A stretch of DNA of 46,604 bases, from the NCBI GenBank assembly GCA_035937135.1, contig DASYVL010000047.1, positions 1 to 46,604 of the forward strand, given 5' to 3'. Below, piece by piece: positions 18,696 to 26,904 of this stretch (its first letter is position 1; each line of letters begins with the position of its first letter). The stretch comes from Terriglobales bacterium (lineage in GTDB: Bacteria > Acidobacteriota > Terriglobia > Terriglobales > Acidobacteriaceae). The notes beneath the pieces were generated by a model, which was not told the DNA's origin, searched no databases, and was given only the letters and a program-made list of their open reading frames with translations. The position numbers were made by a program, and so were the translations under genes.

Positions 18696-19472
18696 ATGCC
18701 CATTCATCCGACTGCGATTGTCGATCCCGGCGCGCACATTCCCTCGTCCTGCAGCATCGGCCCCTACTGCGTGGTCGGAGCCGGGGTGGAGATGGGCGAG
18801 GACTGCGAACTCGTCTCCCATGTCACCCTCGACGGCCCCACGCGCTTGGGGAGCCACAACCGCATCTTCCCCTTCGCCTCCGTGGGCCAGGAGCCCCAGG
18901 ACCTGAAGTTCCAGGGCGAGAAGACGCGCCTGGAGATCGGCGACCACAACATCATCCGCGAATTCGTCACCCTGCATCGCGGCACGCCCGGCGGCGGCGG
19001 CGTCACCCGCATCGGCAGCCACACGCTCATCATGGCCTACGCCCACGTCGCCCACGACTGCATCGTCGGCGACCACTGCATCCTCGCCAACGCGGCTACC
19101 CTGGCCGGCCACGTGACCGTCGAAGAGTGGGCGGTGGTCGGGGCGTTCTCCGCGGTGCACCAGTACGGGCGCGTCGGAGCCCACGCCTATATCGGCGGCG
19201 GAACCATCATCACCCGGGATGTGCTGCCCTTCTCCAAGACCAGCGCCGCCCGCGAGGCCCGCGCCTACGGCGTGAACTCCACCGGCCTGGAGCGCCGCGG
19301 CTTCACCCCGGAGCGCATCCGCCAGCTCCGTCACGCCTTCAAGGTCCTGATGGCTTCGAAGCTCAATACCTCGCAGGCCCTGGAGCGACTCAAGGCGGAG
19401 GGTGACCTGGGCGAGGACGTGGCTCAACTCCTGCGCTTCATCGAGACCAGCGAACGCGGCGTCATCAAGTGA
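18696..19472 (+). CDS. lpxA: UDP-N-acetylglucosamine acyltransferase LpxA
   Basis: First step of lipid A synthesis: transfers 3-hydroxyacyl from ACP to the 3-position of UDP-GlcNAc (or to UDP-GlcNAc3N). The 258-residue protein is a left-handed beta-helix built of hexapeptide repeats (for example IHPTAIVDPGAHI at the start, IGPYCVVGAGVEMG) with the catalytic His in MAYAHVAHDC (H120) and the C-terminal helical domain RIRQLRHAFKVLMAS. The ATG at 18696 is set by the conserved MPIHPTAIV start; an in-frame ATG at 18597 lies inside fabZ and is rejected. No ribosome-binding site is visible, consistent with coupling to fabZ. Confidence 0.95.
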   Translation: MPIHPTAIVDPGAHIPSSCSIGPYCVVGAGVEMGEDCELVSHVTLDGPTRLGSHNRIFPFASVGQEPQDLKFQGEKTRLEIGDHNIIREFVTLHRGTPGGGGVTRIGSHTLIMAYAHVAHDCIVGDHCILANAATLAGHVTVEEWAVVGAFSAVHQYGRVGAHAYIGGGTIITRDVLPFSKTSAAREARAYGVNSTGLERRGFTPERIRQLRHAFKVLMASKLNTSQALERLKAEGDLGEDVAQLLRFIETSERGVIK

Positions 19473-19528
19473 CCGCGCTGGCGGCAAGGTTCTCGCTACC
19501 GATTCGCGCGGATTGGCACCGATACCTG

Positions 19529-19558
19529 TAAAATCCGTGTTCATCCGTGTAATCCGTG
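19529..19558. repeat. ATCCGTG tandem-like repeat at the lpxI start
   Basis: Three near copies, ATCCGTGTTC, ATCCGTGTA and ATCCGTGG, follow each other. The last one supplies the GTG start codon of lpxI. Sequences of this style are common intergenic fillers in several phyla (recollection, not searched). Confidence 0.5.
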
Positions 19559-20416
19559 GCGAACCAGGAAAAACTCGGCCTCATCGCCGGCAACGGGCGC
19601 TTCCCGCTGCTGGTGCTGGACGCCGCCCGCGCCCGCGGCCTCGACGTGGTCGTAGCAGCCATCCAGGAGGAGACCTCCCCGGAGATCGAGTCGCACGGCG
19701 CCGCAGCCGTTTACTGGATGTCCCTGGGCGACCTTTCCAAGCTCATCGACACCTTCAAGCGCGAAGGCGTCACCCGAGCCATCATGGCCGGGCAGGTGAA
19801 GCACAAGCAGATTTTCTCCAGCATCAAGCCGGACTGGCGCCTGGCCAAACTGATAGTGTCGCTCACCACGCGCAGTACCGATTCCCTGATCGGCGCCGTG
19901 GCCAAAGTCCTGGCCGACGAAGGCATCACCCTGCTGGACTCGACTTCGTTCCTCGAGCCGCTGCTGGCCCGTGCCGGCGTGCTGACCAAACGCGCTCCCA
20001 GCGAGGAAGAACGGAAGAACATCGCCTACGGGCGCGCGGTCGCCCGCCACCTGGCGCAGTACGACATCGGCCAGACGGTAGTCATCGCCGAATCCGCCTG
20101 CGTCGCCGTCGAAGCCATGGAGGGCACAGACGCGACCATCCAGCGCGCCGGCGAGATCATGCGCGGACTGGAAGGCACGGCCTCGACCCTGAGTCGCGCG
20201 CTCACCGTGGTCAAGGTCGCAAAGCCCAACCAGGACATGCGCTTCGACGTCCCCGTCATCGGCCTCTCGACCATCGAGACCATGCAGCGCGCCGGCGCCA
20301 CCTGCCTGGCGATTGATGCCGGCAGGTGCCTGCTGCTCGACGGCGATAAGATTGTCGCGGCTGCTGACGCCGCTGGCATCAGCATCGCCGCCACTTCGGT
20401 CGAGGCGTCGTCATGA
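19556..20416 (+). CDS. lpxI: UDP-2,3-diacylglucosamine pyrophosphatase LpxI
   Basis: Hydrolyses UDP-2,3-diacylglucosamine to lipid X and UMP, the step done by LpxH in E. coli. LpxI (DUF1009) is the unrelated replacement. The 286-residue product has the characteristic N-terminal KLGLIAGNGRFPLLVLDAAR, VTRAIMAGQVKHKQIF in the first domain, and in the second the VVIAESACVAVEAMEGTD and VVKVAKPNQDMRFDVPVIG segments. The GTG start lies in a short repeat; homologues begin about here. It sits in the expected order after lpxA and overlaps the next gene by 4 nt (ATGA). Confidence 0.93.
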   Translation: MANQEKLGLIAGNGRFPLLVLDAARARGLDVVVAAIQEETSPEIESHGAAAVYWMSLGDLSKLIDTFKREGVTRAIMAGQVKHKQIFSSIKPDWRLAKLIVSLTTRSTDSLIGAVAKVLADEGITLLDSTSFLEPLLARAGVLTKRAPSEEERKNIAYGRAVARHLAQYDIGQTVVIAESACVAVEAMEGTDATIQRAGEIMRGLEGTASTLSRALTVVKVAKPNQDMRFDVPVIGLSTIETMQRAGATCLAIDAGRCLLLDGDKIVAAADAAGISIAATSVEASS

Positions 20417-20880
20417 GTGAGACCGAACGCATCGCCGACCAGCTCCACCGCGCCTACCACGGCGGCGCCTGGCACGGCCCAGCGTTGTGCGAGCTGCTGG
20501 TCGGCGTCACCGCAAGGCAAGCTGCGGCGCGGCCACTCGCCGGCACCCACAGCATCTGGGAACTCGTCCTGCACATCACCGCCTGGAAGAAGGCGGTACG
20601 CCAGCGTGTGATGGGAAAAGCCATCGAGCTTTCTCAGCGCGAGGACTGGCCGCCCGTTGGCAAAGCCAGCGCCGCCGCCTGGCGGAAGGCCCTCAACGCG
20701 CTGGAGCGGGCGCATCGCGAACTTGAGAGGACCGTTGCCCGGCTGCCGGAATCGCGGCTGAAGCGCATCGTCCCTGGCCGCAAGCACACGGTCTACTTCC
20801 TGCTCCACGGCCTGGTGCAGCACGACCTCTACCACGCCGGCCAGATCGCCCTGCTGAAGAAGCCGAGGACGAAGCGTTGA
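20413..20880 (+). CDS. DinB-like four-helix metal-binding protein
   Basis: A 155-residue DinB/YfiT-type four-helix bundle. The three putative metal-binding histidines are H54 (ELVLHITAW), H137 and H141 (QHDLYHAGQ), at the family spacing. Many such proteins are thiol-S-transferases using bacillithiol or mycothiol, but none of that can be concluded here. Its ATG overlaps the lpxI stop (ATGA, 20413-20416), and its stop overlaps the TTG start of the next gene (TTGA, 20877-20880), so it is translationally coupled on both sides inside a lipid A operon. That placement is unusual and its role there is unknown. Confidence 0.8.
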   Translation: MSETERIADQLHRAYHGGAWHGPALCELLVGVTARQAAARPLAGTHSIWELVLHITAWKKAVRQRVMGKAIELSQREDWPPVGKASAAAWRKALNALERAHRELERTVARLPESRLKRIVPGRKHTVYFLLHGLVQHDLYHAGQIALLKKPRTKR

Positions 20881-21911
20881 CGTCAGACAAGCCAATCCGC
20901 GCGGCGGTCGTCGGGGTGGGCGCCTTTGGGTGCAACCACGCGCGGGTGTACCGCGAACTGGCCCAGCAGGACGGCAATGTCGAGCTGGCCGGCCTCGTGG
21001 ACAGCCACCCGGCTCGCGCCGCCGCGGCAGCCACTGAATACGGCACAGCCGCCTTCGCCTCGCTGAAGGAACTGGTGCAGTCCGGCGTCCAGGCGGCGAG
21101 CATCGCCGTTCCCACCGTCGAGCACCTGAAGGTCGCGCGCGAGCTGATGGAAGCCGGCGTGGACGTGCTCGTCGAAAAGCCGCTCGCCTCCTCGCTGGCC
21201 GAAGCCGATGAGCTCATCCGCATCGCGCAGCGCACCGGGCGCGTCGCCCAGGTGGGACATCTGGAGCGCTTCAATCCCGCGGTGCGCGCCACGCTGCCGC
21301 TGGTGACGCAGCCGCTCTTCTTCGAGGTTCACCGCCTCAGCGTCTTCACGCCCCGCGCGCTGGACGTGGACGTGGTCCTCGACCTCATGATCCACGACCT
21401 CGACATCGTGCTCAGCTTCGTGAAATCGCCGGTGAAAGAAATCCGCGCCGTCGGCCTGCCCATCCTCTCCGGCAAAGTGGACATCGCCAACGTGCGCATG
21501 GAGTTCGACTCCGGCTGCGTAGCCAACTTCACCGCCAGCCGCGTCTCGACTGAAAAGGTGCGCAAACTGCGCTTCTTCCAGCCCCACCAGTACGTCTCCG
21601 TGGACTATAGCCGGCAGGACGTGCTGGTCTTCAGCGTCGCGGGCGACCCCGGCGCCGCTCAGGACGCGAAGGCCGCGGAGCCGCCCGCGCATCCCTCCAG
21701 CCCCAACATCGGCGTGACCCGGCCGGCAGTAACGGCGGAAGAGCCGCTGCATGCCGAGCTGCGGTCCTTCCTCGACGCCGTCCGCCGGCGTTCCAAGCCC
21801 GTCGTCCCGCTCGAGGACGGCCGCCGCGCCCTGGCCGTCGCTCTCGACATCCTGACCCAGATCCGCGAGCACGGCCGCCGTATTAATCTCGAAGGAATAG
21901 TGCGACAATAG
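20877..21911 (+). CDS. Gfo/Idh/MocA dehydrogenase, candidate UDP-GlcNAc 3-dehydrogenase
   Basis: An NAD(P)-dependent sugar oxidoreductase of 344 residues. The Rossmann motif is VVGVGAFGCNH (about 11-21), the catalytic-lysine motif is VEKPLASS (K101), and the second domain carries MIHDLDIVLSF. Its place after lpxA-lpxI suggests action on a nucleotide sugar of lipid A. GnnA, which oxidises UDP-GlcNAc at C3 before GnnB transamination, is of this family and is encoded beside lpxA in some bacteria. No GnnB aminotransferase is in the window, so GnnA identity is an inference. The TTG start overlaps the dinB stop; the conserved Rossmann strand begins seven residues later. Confidence 0.8.
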   Translation: MTSDKPIRAAVVGVGAFGCNHARVYRELAQQDGNVELAGLVDSHPARAAAAATEYGTAAFASLKELVQSGVQAASIAVPTVEHLKVARELMEAGVDVLVEKPLASSLAEADELIRIAQRTGRVAQVGHLERFNPAVRATLPLVTQPLFFEVHRLSVFTPRALDVDVVLDLMIHDLDIVLSFVKSPVKEIRAVGLPILSGKVDIANVRMEFDSGCVANFTASRVSTEKVRKLRFFQPHQYVSVDYSRQDVLVFSVAGDPGAAQDAKAAEPPAHPSSPNIGVTRPAVTAEEPLHAELRSFLDAVRRRSKPVVPLEDGRRALAVALDILTQIREHGRRINLEGIVRQ

Positions 21912-22011
21912 TTACTAGGGAGCCGCCGGTGGCGGCAGCCTGCCGGCCCCTTCCGGCATCCAATCGCTAACAACTCTGGCCGGCGGCCGGGGTTCACGCT
22001 CAATCAGTCCC

Positions 22012-23061
22012 TTGGCTGTGTCTCCCATCCCGCCCCTGGAATACGCGCCGCGCCGCGGGGATGCTCCCCCACCCGGGCTGCACGACGTCCCCGTCCTGCT
22101 CATCGAGTACGCCGACGAGAGCGCGCGCTGGCGCCTGCTGGCCATCGCGTTGTTGTCAGTCCTGTTTCACATCGCCCTGATTTCCTCGCTGCCCCTGCTG
22201 GGCCGGCTGCTCCCGGAGCGCTCTTACATCGCTCTGGCCGTTCCCATGGACATGTTCAAGGGCAAGGACTTTACCTTTCTTGCGATGCCTCCTGACTCGC
22301 AGAAGCTCGACCATCCGACCAACACCAACATCCTCTCCGACAAGAACCGCATCGCCACTTCGCGCGCTCCCTCGCCGGACAGGAAGGTGCTCGACCAGCT
22401 GGTGGACGCCGCGCGTCCCGGCGCTCCCGGCCTGAGCGCGCCTCCGGCGCCGCCGCCCCAGCCCGGCTCACAGGCGGCACCATCCGGAGCAAGCCGTGCA
22501 GGCTCGCCCCCGACCCAGTCGGGGCCCGCCAACCAGATGGCCGAGCTGCAGCCCCCTGCCTTCGCCGGCAAGGGCGGCTTTGGCAACGGGGTGTCCGCCG
22601 GCTCCGCCATCCAGCAGGCGGCGCACGCCGCCGCTGCCAACCGCGGCGGCACGGGCGGGATGGACGGCGACTTCGGCCTGGGCTCTTCGCCGCGCGGCAA
22701 CGTCCGCAGCGGCTTCGACGTCTTGAGCGACACCATGGGCGTGGATTTCGGCCCCTACCTGGCTCGCGTCGTCCACGACGTCCGCGCCAACTGGATCATC
22801 CTGATCCCCGAAGTCGCGCGCGCGCCGCTGATGAAGCGCGGCCGCGTGGTCATCCAGTTCGCCATCCTCAAGGACGGCAGCGTCGCCGGCCTGAAGCTCG
22901 ACAGCACCTCGGGTGACATCGCGCTCGACCGCGCCGCCTGGGGCGGCGTCACCGCTTCCAACCCGTTCCAGCCCCTGCCCCCGGAGTTCCGCGGCCAGTA
23001 CCTCGCGCTCCGCTTCTATTTCTTCTACAACCAGGACCCGGAGAAGGAAGGCCTGCGGTAG
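22012..23061 (+). CDS. TonB/TolA-like protein with C-terminal TonB domain
   Basis: An inner-membrane energy-transducer-like protein of 349 residues. It has a cytoplasmic N-terminus, one membrane helix (about residues 44-64, LLAIALLSVLFHIALISSL), a Pro/Ala/Gly-rich periplasmic linker of about 140 residues, and a C-terminal domain (about 245-349) of TonB_C/TolA type (VIQFAILKDGSVAGLKLDS). It differs from the frameshifted TonB at 11.7 kb in its N-terminus. The start is uncertain: TTG at 22012 or GTG at 22018. A GC-rich 100-nt gap with hairpins separates it from the dehydrogenase, so it may have separate expression. Confidence 0.75.
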   Translation: MAVSPIPPLEYAPRRGDAPPPGLHDVPVLLIEYADESARWRLLAIALLSVLFHIALISSLPLLGRLLPERSYIALAVPMDMFKGKDFTFLAMPPDSQKLDHPTNTNILSDKNRIATSRAPSPDRKVLDQLVDAARPGAPGLSAPPAPPPQPGSQAAPSGASRAGSPPTQSGPANQMAELQPPAFAGKGGFGNGVSAGSAIQQAAHAAAANRGGTGGMDGDFGLGSSPRGNVRSGFDVLSDTMGVDFGPYLARVVHDVRANWIILIPEVARAPLMKRGRVVIQFAILKDGSVAGLKLDSTSGDIALDRAAWGGVTASNPFQPLPPEFRGQYLALRFYFFYNQDPEKEGLR

Positions 23062-23074
23062 CGTTTTTCGCGGT

Positions 23075-23115
23075 TGTCATCCTGAGTCCCGCCTAGCGGG
23101 ACGAAGGACCTTGCG
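23075..23115. repeat. dispersed intergenic repeat (GTCATCCTGAG type)
   Basis: TGTCATCCTGAGTCCCG and its continuation hold the inverted arms TCCCGC / GCGGGA (23087-23102) followed by CGAAGGACCTTG. It matches the ends of the element at 4775-4840 but has a different middle, so it is a second copy of the same family. Confidence 0.6.
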
Positions 23116-23158
23116 TTTCGCCGCGAGCGCCACGAAAGCCCCGCGTTAGAATGACCCC

Positions 23159-23266
23159 GTGCGACCCCTGCGCCAGCAAGTCCTCGGCTACCTCATCATC
23201 GCGCTGCTCATTCTGGCGCTGATCATCGCGCGCCACTTCCGGCATATCCCCTGGGGCGCGCGCTGA
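23159..23266 (+). CDS. small single-pass membrane protein
   Basis: A 35-residue ORF with a GTG start. It has a basic N-terminus (MRPLRQQ), one strongly hydrophobic helix (YLIIALLILALIIA, about residues 11-24) and a basic C-terminus (RHFRHIPWGAR). A -10-like TAGAAT (23147-23152) ends 6 nt before the GTG, with no Shine-Dalgarno, so its transcript may be leaderless and may also carry miaA, which starts 4 nt after its stop. No family is recognised. Length and hydrophobicity fit small membrane regulators, but function is unknown. Confidence 0.5.
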   Translation: MRPLRQQVLGYLIIALLILALIIARHFRHIPWGAR

Positions 23267-23270
23267 CTCC

Positions 23271-24323
23271 GTGAGCCGCCCGGGCAAAAATGTGTGGATG
23301 CGGGCGACCTCGCCCGCACGCGCGGCCGAGTCGGCTGCTTCCACACAGGCCAGGCAGGAGCCCCTGCTGGTGGTCATTCTCGGCCCCACCGGGAGCGGCA
23401 AGACCGCGCTCTCTCTCGCCCTGGCCGAGCGCTTCCAGGGCGAGATCGTCAACTGCGACTCCGTCGCCCTCTACTGCGAGGTAGAGATCGGGACGGCCAA
23501 GCCCACGGCCGCCGAGCGCGCTCGAGTCCCCCACCATCTCTTCGACATTGCCGGACTCGACGAAGCGGTCACTGCCGGCGACTACGCCCGCCGCACCCGT
23601 GTCGTGCTGGCCGAGATCGCCGGCCGGGGCAGGATTCCCATCGTGGTCGGCGGGACCGGATTTTATCTGCGCGCGCTGCTCGAAGGACTCTTCTCCGGCC
23701 CGCCACGGGCGGAAGAGTTGCGCCAGCGTCTGCGCGCCCGCGCCACGAAGGCCGGGAAGGCTACAAAGAACGACCCGGCGGGCCTGCACCGGCTGCTCCA
23801 GCGCCTGGACCCGGCCGCCGCCGCCAAGATCCACGCCAACGACACGCCCAAGCTCATCCGCGCGATCGAGGTCGGCATGCAGTCGCGCGAGAAGATGTCC
23901 GAGCTGTGGCAGCGCGGCCGCGAGCCGCTTACTGGCTTCCGCGTTCTGCGGATTGGCCTCGACCCGGAGCGCAACGCGCTCTACGCCCGCATCAATGAGC
24001 GCGCCCGCCACATGTTCGACTCCGGGCTAGTGGAGGAGACGCGCGCGCTGCTCGCGAAGTACGGCGACGCCCGGCCGCTCCAGTCCCTGGGCTACAAGCA
24101 GGCCGGACAACTGCTGCGCGGCGAGATTGACCGCAAGCTTGCCATCTGGGCCACCCAGCAGGCCCACCGCAACTACGCCAAGCGCCAAATGACATGGTTC
24201 CGGCGCGAGCCCGAGGTGCACTGGCTCAAGAGCTTCGGGGACGTCATGCAAATCCAGTCTGAAGCTATGGATCTAGTTCAGTCCGCTGCTAGTCGCACAG
24301 CCGGGGGCGACTGCGCCGTATGA
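23271..24323 (+). CDS. miaA: tRNA dimethylallyltransferase
   Basis: Adds a dimethylallyl group to N6 of A37 in tRNAs reading UNN codons. The Walker A motif is ILGPTGSGKTALS (about 37-49); further signatures are FQGEIVNCDSVALY, EIGTAKPTAAER, HHLFDI, VGGTGFYLRALL and the tRNA-contacting SLGYKQAGQLL. The start GTG at 23271 is uncertain. The first ~30 residues are encoded partly by a hairpin repeat (copy C) and are not conserved in the family, so translation could begin nearer residue 31. The C-terminal ~10 residues also overlap a degenerate copy (F). The enzyme core is intact. Confidence 0.93.
   Translation: MSRPGKNVWMRATSPARAAESAASTQARQEPLLVVILGPTGSGKTALSLALAERFQGEIVNCDSVALYCEVEIGTAKPTAAERARVPHHLFDIAGLDEAVTAGDYARRTRVVLAEIAGRGRIPIVVGGTGFYLRALLEGLFSGPPRAEELRQRLRARATKAGKATKNDPAGLHRLLQRLDPAAAAKIHANDTPKLIRAIEVGMQSREKMSELWQRGREPLTGFRVLRIGLDPERNALYARINERARHMFDSGLVEETRALLAKYGDARPLQSLGYKQAGQLLRGEIDRKLAIWATQQAHRNYAKRQMTWFRREPEVHWLKSFGDVMQIQSEAMDLVQSAASRTAGGDCAV
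23299..23318. repeat. hairpin repeat, copy C (inside the miaA 5' end)
   Basis: TGCGGGCG (23299-23306) and CGCCCGCA (23311-23318) pair around ACCT. It lies within the predicted N-terminal codons of miaA. Confidence 0.65.
24295..24316. repeat. hairpin repeat, degenerate copy F (miaA 3' end)
   Basis: GCACAGCC (24295-24302) faces GACTGCGC (24309-24316) with two mismatches. It overlaps the last codons of miaA. Read on the other strand it matches the family layout. Confidence 0.4.
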
Positions 24324-24368
24324 CCTGAGCACTGACAACCGCCAACCGCTCTGGTATTGTCACTAGCC

Positions 24369-26291
24369 ATGTTCCGGCGGCTGCTCGTCCTCCTGCTCCT
24401 GCTCGCGCCGCTGGCCTTTCCCAAAGACAAGTACCAGCAGCCCGGGCCCGTCCACCTCGACCATGACGGCGAGAAGTGGGCGGAGAAGACCCTGCGCAAG
24501 CTCACGCTCGAAGAAAAGATCGGGCAGATGTTCATGCTGCGCGCGCCGGCCGAGTTCCTGAACCTGGCCAGCCCGGAGTACACACAGCTCCGCGACAGCA
24601 TCCAGAAGTACCACGTGGGCGGACTGCTGCTGACGGTGCGCTTCGAGGCTCCGTTCCTCTACCGCAATCCGCCTTACGAGGCGGCCATGTTCGCCAACCA
24701 GTTGCAGGGCGAGTCGGAGCTGCCGCTGATCGTGGCCGCCGACTTCGAGCGCGGCCTGGCCATGCGCTTCTACTCCACCACGGGATTTCCCCACGCCATG
24801 GCCTTCGCCGCCACCGGCAAGCCGGAGTACGCCGCGACGCTCGGCCGGGTGACGGCGCGGGAGTCGCGCGCCATTGGCGTGGAGTGGGGTTTCTTCCCGG
24901 TGGCGGACGTGAACTCTTCGCCGAACAATCCCATCATCAATACTCGCGCCTTCAGCGAGGACCCGCAGGAGGCCGGGACCTTCGCTGCCGCCTACATCAA
25001 GGCGGCGCGCGAGAACGGCCTGTTGACCACGGCCAAGCACTTCCCCGGACACGGCGACACCGATACCGACTCGCACCTCTCGCTGGCGCGGGTGACCGGC
25101 GACCGGGCGCGCCTGGACGCGGTGGAGCTGGTCCCGTTCCGCAAAGCGATTGAGGCCGGGGTGGATTCGGTGATGGTGGCGCACCTGACGGTGCCGGCGC
25201 TCGAGCCCGATCCCGAGCGCATCGCGACCACCTCGCCGGCGGTGGTGACACGGCTGCTGCGGGGTCAGCTCGGCTTCCGGGGAGTTGTCGTCACCGACGC
25301 CATGGACATGAACGCGCTCACCCGGCTCTTCCCCGCCGAGCCGGGAAAGAACGCGTCGGGGCGCGCGGCGGTGGAAGCGGTGAAGGCGGGCAACGACGTG
25401 ATCCTGCTGCCCGCCGACCTCGATGGGTCGTTCAACGCGCTGCTGGCGGCGGTGCAGAGTGGCGAGATCTCGGAAGAGCGCATTGACGCCTCGGTCCGAC
25501 GCATCCTGCGGCTGAAGGCCTCCGTGGGCCTCAACAAGGCGCGCCTGGTGGACATTGGAGCCCTTTCCAGCATCATCGCCCGGCCGGAGAATCTGGCCGC
25601 CGCGCGCGAGGTGGCCGAGACCGCCGTGACCCTGGTGCGCGACAACGGGCAGGTACTGCCGCTCAAACACAATGGAACCCCGGCTCCGGCCGGCGCGTAT
25701 ACCACACCAGGGGAAGGACAGAAACGCCTGGTGGCGGTGCTGTTCACCGACGACGTGCGCACGGAGTACGGGCGGGTATTCGAGCAGGAGCTGCGCGCGC
25801 GCGTTCCGGATGCCCGCATCTTTTTTGTCGATCCCCGCAGCGCCGCGGCCCTGGGGGATTCGATCGCCAACGCGGTTGCGCAGGCGCGCGCGGTGGTAGC
25901 GGCGGTGTACGTGACTCCCTCGGCAGGGAAAAAGGTCCAAGTGCAGGGCGTGACCACCAATTCGGTTTCTCTCGACGACGCAACCGCCGCCCTGCTCAAC
26001 CGCATCCTCGAGCAGGCGGCGCCGCTGACGGTGGTGGTGGCGCTGGGCAGCCCATACGTTGCCGCCGGCTTTCCCCAGACCCAGAATTATCTCTGCACTT
26101 TTTCCGGGGTGCCGGTTTCGGAGACAGCGGCCGTGAAGGCGCTGTTTGGAGAGATCCCCATCCACGGGCGGCTGCCGGTAACCATTCCCGGCGTGGCCGA
26201 GCGCGGCGCCGGGCTCGACCGCCCGGCACAATCCACATTCTTGCGGCACTCTCAAGGAGGCTTTCATGCGAGACCAAGAACGATTCCATAG
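24369..26291 (+). CDS. GH3 family beta-N-acetylhexosaminidase-like (NagZ-type)
   Basis: A secreted glycoside hydrolase family 3 enzyme of 640 residues, with a signal peptide (MFRRLLVLLLLLAPLAF). The NagZ diagnostic motif KHFPGHGDTDTDSH (about 223-236) supplies the acid/base His236, and the nucleophile Asp is D310 in VVVTDAMDM. Family members release GlcNAc from muropeptides or chitin fragments. Unlike short NagZ (~340 residues) it has a second C-terminal domain of about 250 residues, as in longer GH3 enzymes. TATTGT (24355-24360) ends 8 nt before ATG with no Shine-Dalgarno. Its 3' end overlaps the next gene by 26 nt and carries that gene's ribosome-binding site. Confidence 0.88.
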   Translation: MFRRLLVLLLLLAPLAFPKDKYQQPGPVHLDHDGEKWAEKTLRKLTLEEKIGQMFMLRAPAEFLNLASPEYTQLRDSIQKYHVGGLLLTVRFEAPFLYRNPPYEAAMFANQLQGESELPLIVAADFERGLAMRFYSTTGFPHAMAFAATGKPEYAATLGRVTARESRAIGVEWGFFPVADVNSSPNNPIINTRAFSEDPQEAGTFAAAYIKAARENGLLTTAKHFPGHGDTDTDSHLSLARVTGDRARLDAVELVPFRKAIEAGVDSVMVAHLTVPALEPDPERIATTSPAVVTRLLRGQLGFRGVVVTDAMDMNALTRLFPAEPGKNASGRAAVEAVKAGNDVILLPADLDGSFNALLAAVQSGEISEERIDASVRRILRLKASVGLNKARLVDIGALSSIIARPENLAAAREVAETAVTLVRDNGQVLPLKHNGTPAPAGAYTTPGEGQKRLVAVLFTDDVRTEYGRVFEQELRARVPDARIFFVDPRSAAALGDSIANAVAQARAVVAAVYVTPSAGKKVQVQGVTTNSVSLDDATAALLNRILEQAAPLTVVVALGSPYVAAGFPQTQNYLCTFSGVPVSETAAVKALFGEIPIHGRLPVTIPGVAERGAGLDRPAQSTFLRHSQGGFHARPRTIP

Positions 26292-26859
26292 GCTGGCCCG
26301 GGGCGGAGCCGCCGCTGCGACGGCAGCGGTGCTTCTGCTCGGCCTCAGCGCCTGCAGCATGAACGTGGGCAAGCAGGGCGAAGCCAAGAAGAGCGTGGAC
26401 ATCCAAACGCCCTTCGGCGGCCTCAAGGTGCGCACCGAGGTCGACCCCAAGGAGATCGGCCTGCCGGTGTACGCGGGCGCGCGTCGCGTGCCGGACGAGG
26501 GCCACGATTCGAGCAGCGCCAACGTCACCCTGGGACTCCCTGGCTTCGGCCTGAAGGTGATTGCAGCGAAGTTTGAATCCGACGATTCCTCGGACAAAGT
26601 GCTCGAGTTCTACCGCAAGGAGTTGAAGACTTACGGCAGCGTCACCGAGTGCAAGGGCGGCATCAACCTGAAGGGCGATCCCGGCAACCAAGAGATCACC
26701 TGCAAGGAAGGCTTGGGGGCGGAGATGCGAAACAAGGTGGAGCTGGCGGTTGGCAAGGGCTCCAGCCACCGCATCGTTTCGGTGGAGCCGCTGACAAAAG
26801 GATGCAAGTTCGCCCTGGTCTATCTCCAGATGCACGGCGGCAAGGAAAGCACCATGTAG
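26266..26859 (+). CDS. putative lipoprotein, unknown function
   Basis: A 197-residue protein with a lipoprotein signal: hydrophobic segment about 14-28 and lipobox LSAC with Cys30. The mature part begins with a charged linker (KQGEAKKSVD) and contains the segment IGLPVYAGARRVPDEG followed by KFESDDSSDKVLEFYRKEL, a pattern seen in uncharacterised acidobacterial proteins. Cys residues at about 129 and 145 may pair. The start is certain: AAGGAGG lies 5 nt before the ATG. It is translated from within the 3' end of the GH3 gene, implying co-expression with a periplasmic glycosidase. I do not recognise the function. Confidence 0.75.
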   Translation: MRDQERFHRLARGGAAAATAAVLLLGLSACSMNVGKQGEAKKSVDIQTPFGGLKVRTEVDPKEIGLPVYAGARRVPDEGHDSSSANVTLGLPGFGLKVIAAKFESDDSSDKVLEFYRKELKTYGSVTECKGGINLKGDPGNQEITCKEGLGAEMRNKVELAVGKGSSHRIVSVEPLTKGCKFALVYLQMHGGKESTM

Positions 26860-26904
26860 CCGGGGTTGCGCCACCGCCCGGACTTCCTGTAGCTTGACCT
26901 GCGC

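Noticed and set aside
21912-22011. GC hairpins as a terminator after the dehydrogenase gene
   Set aside because: The stems are present but no run of T follows; left unannotated.
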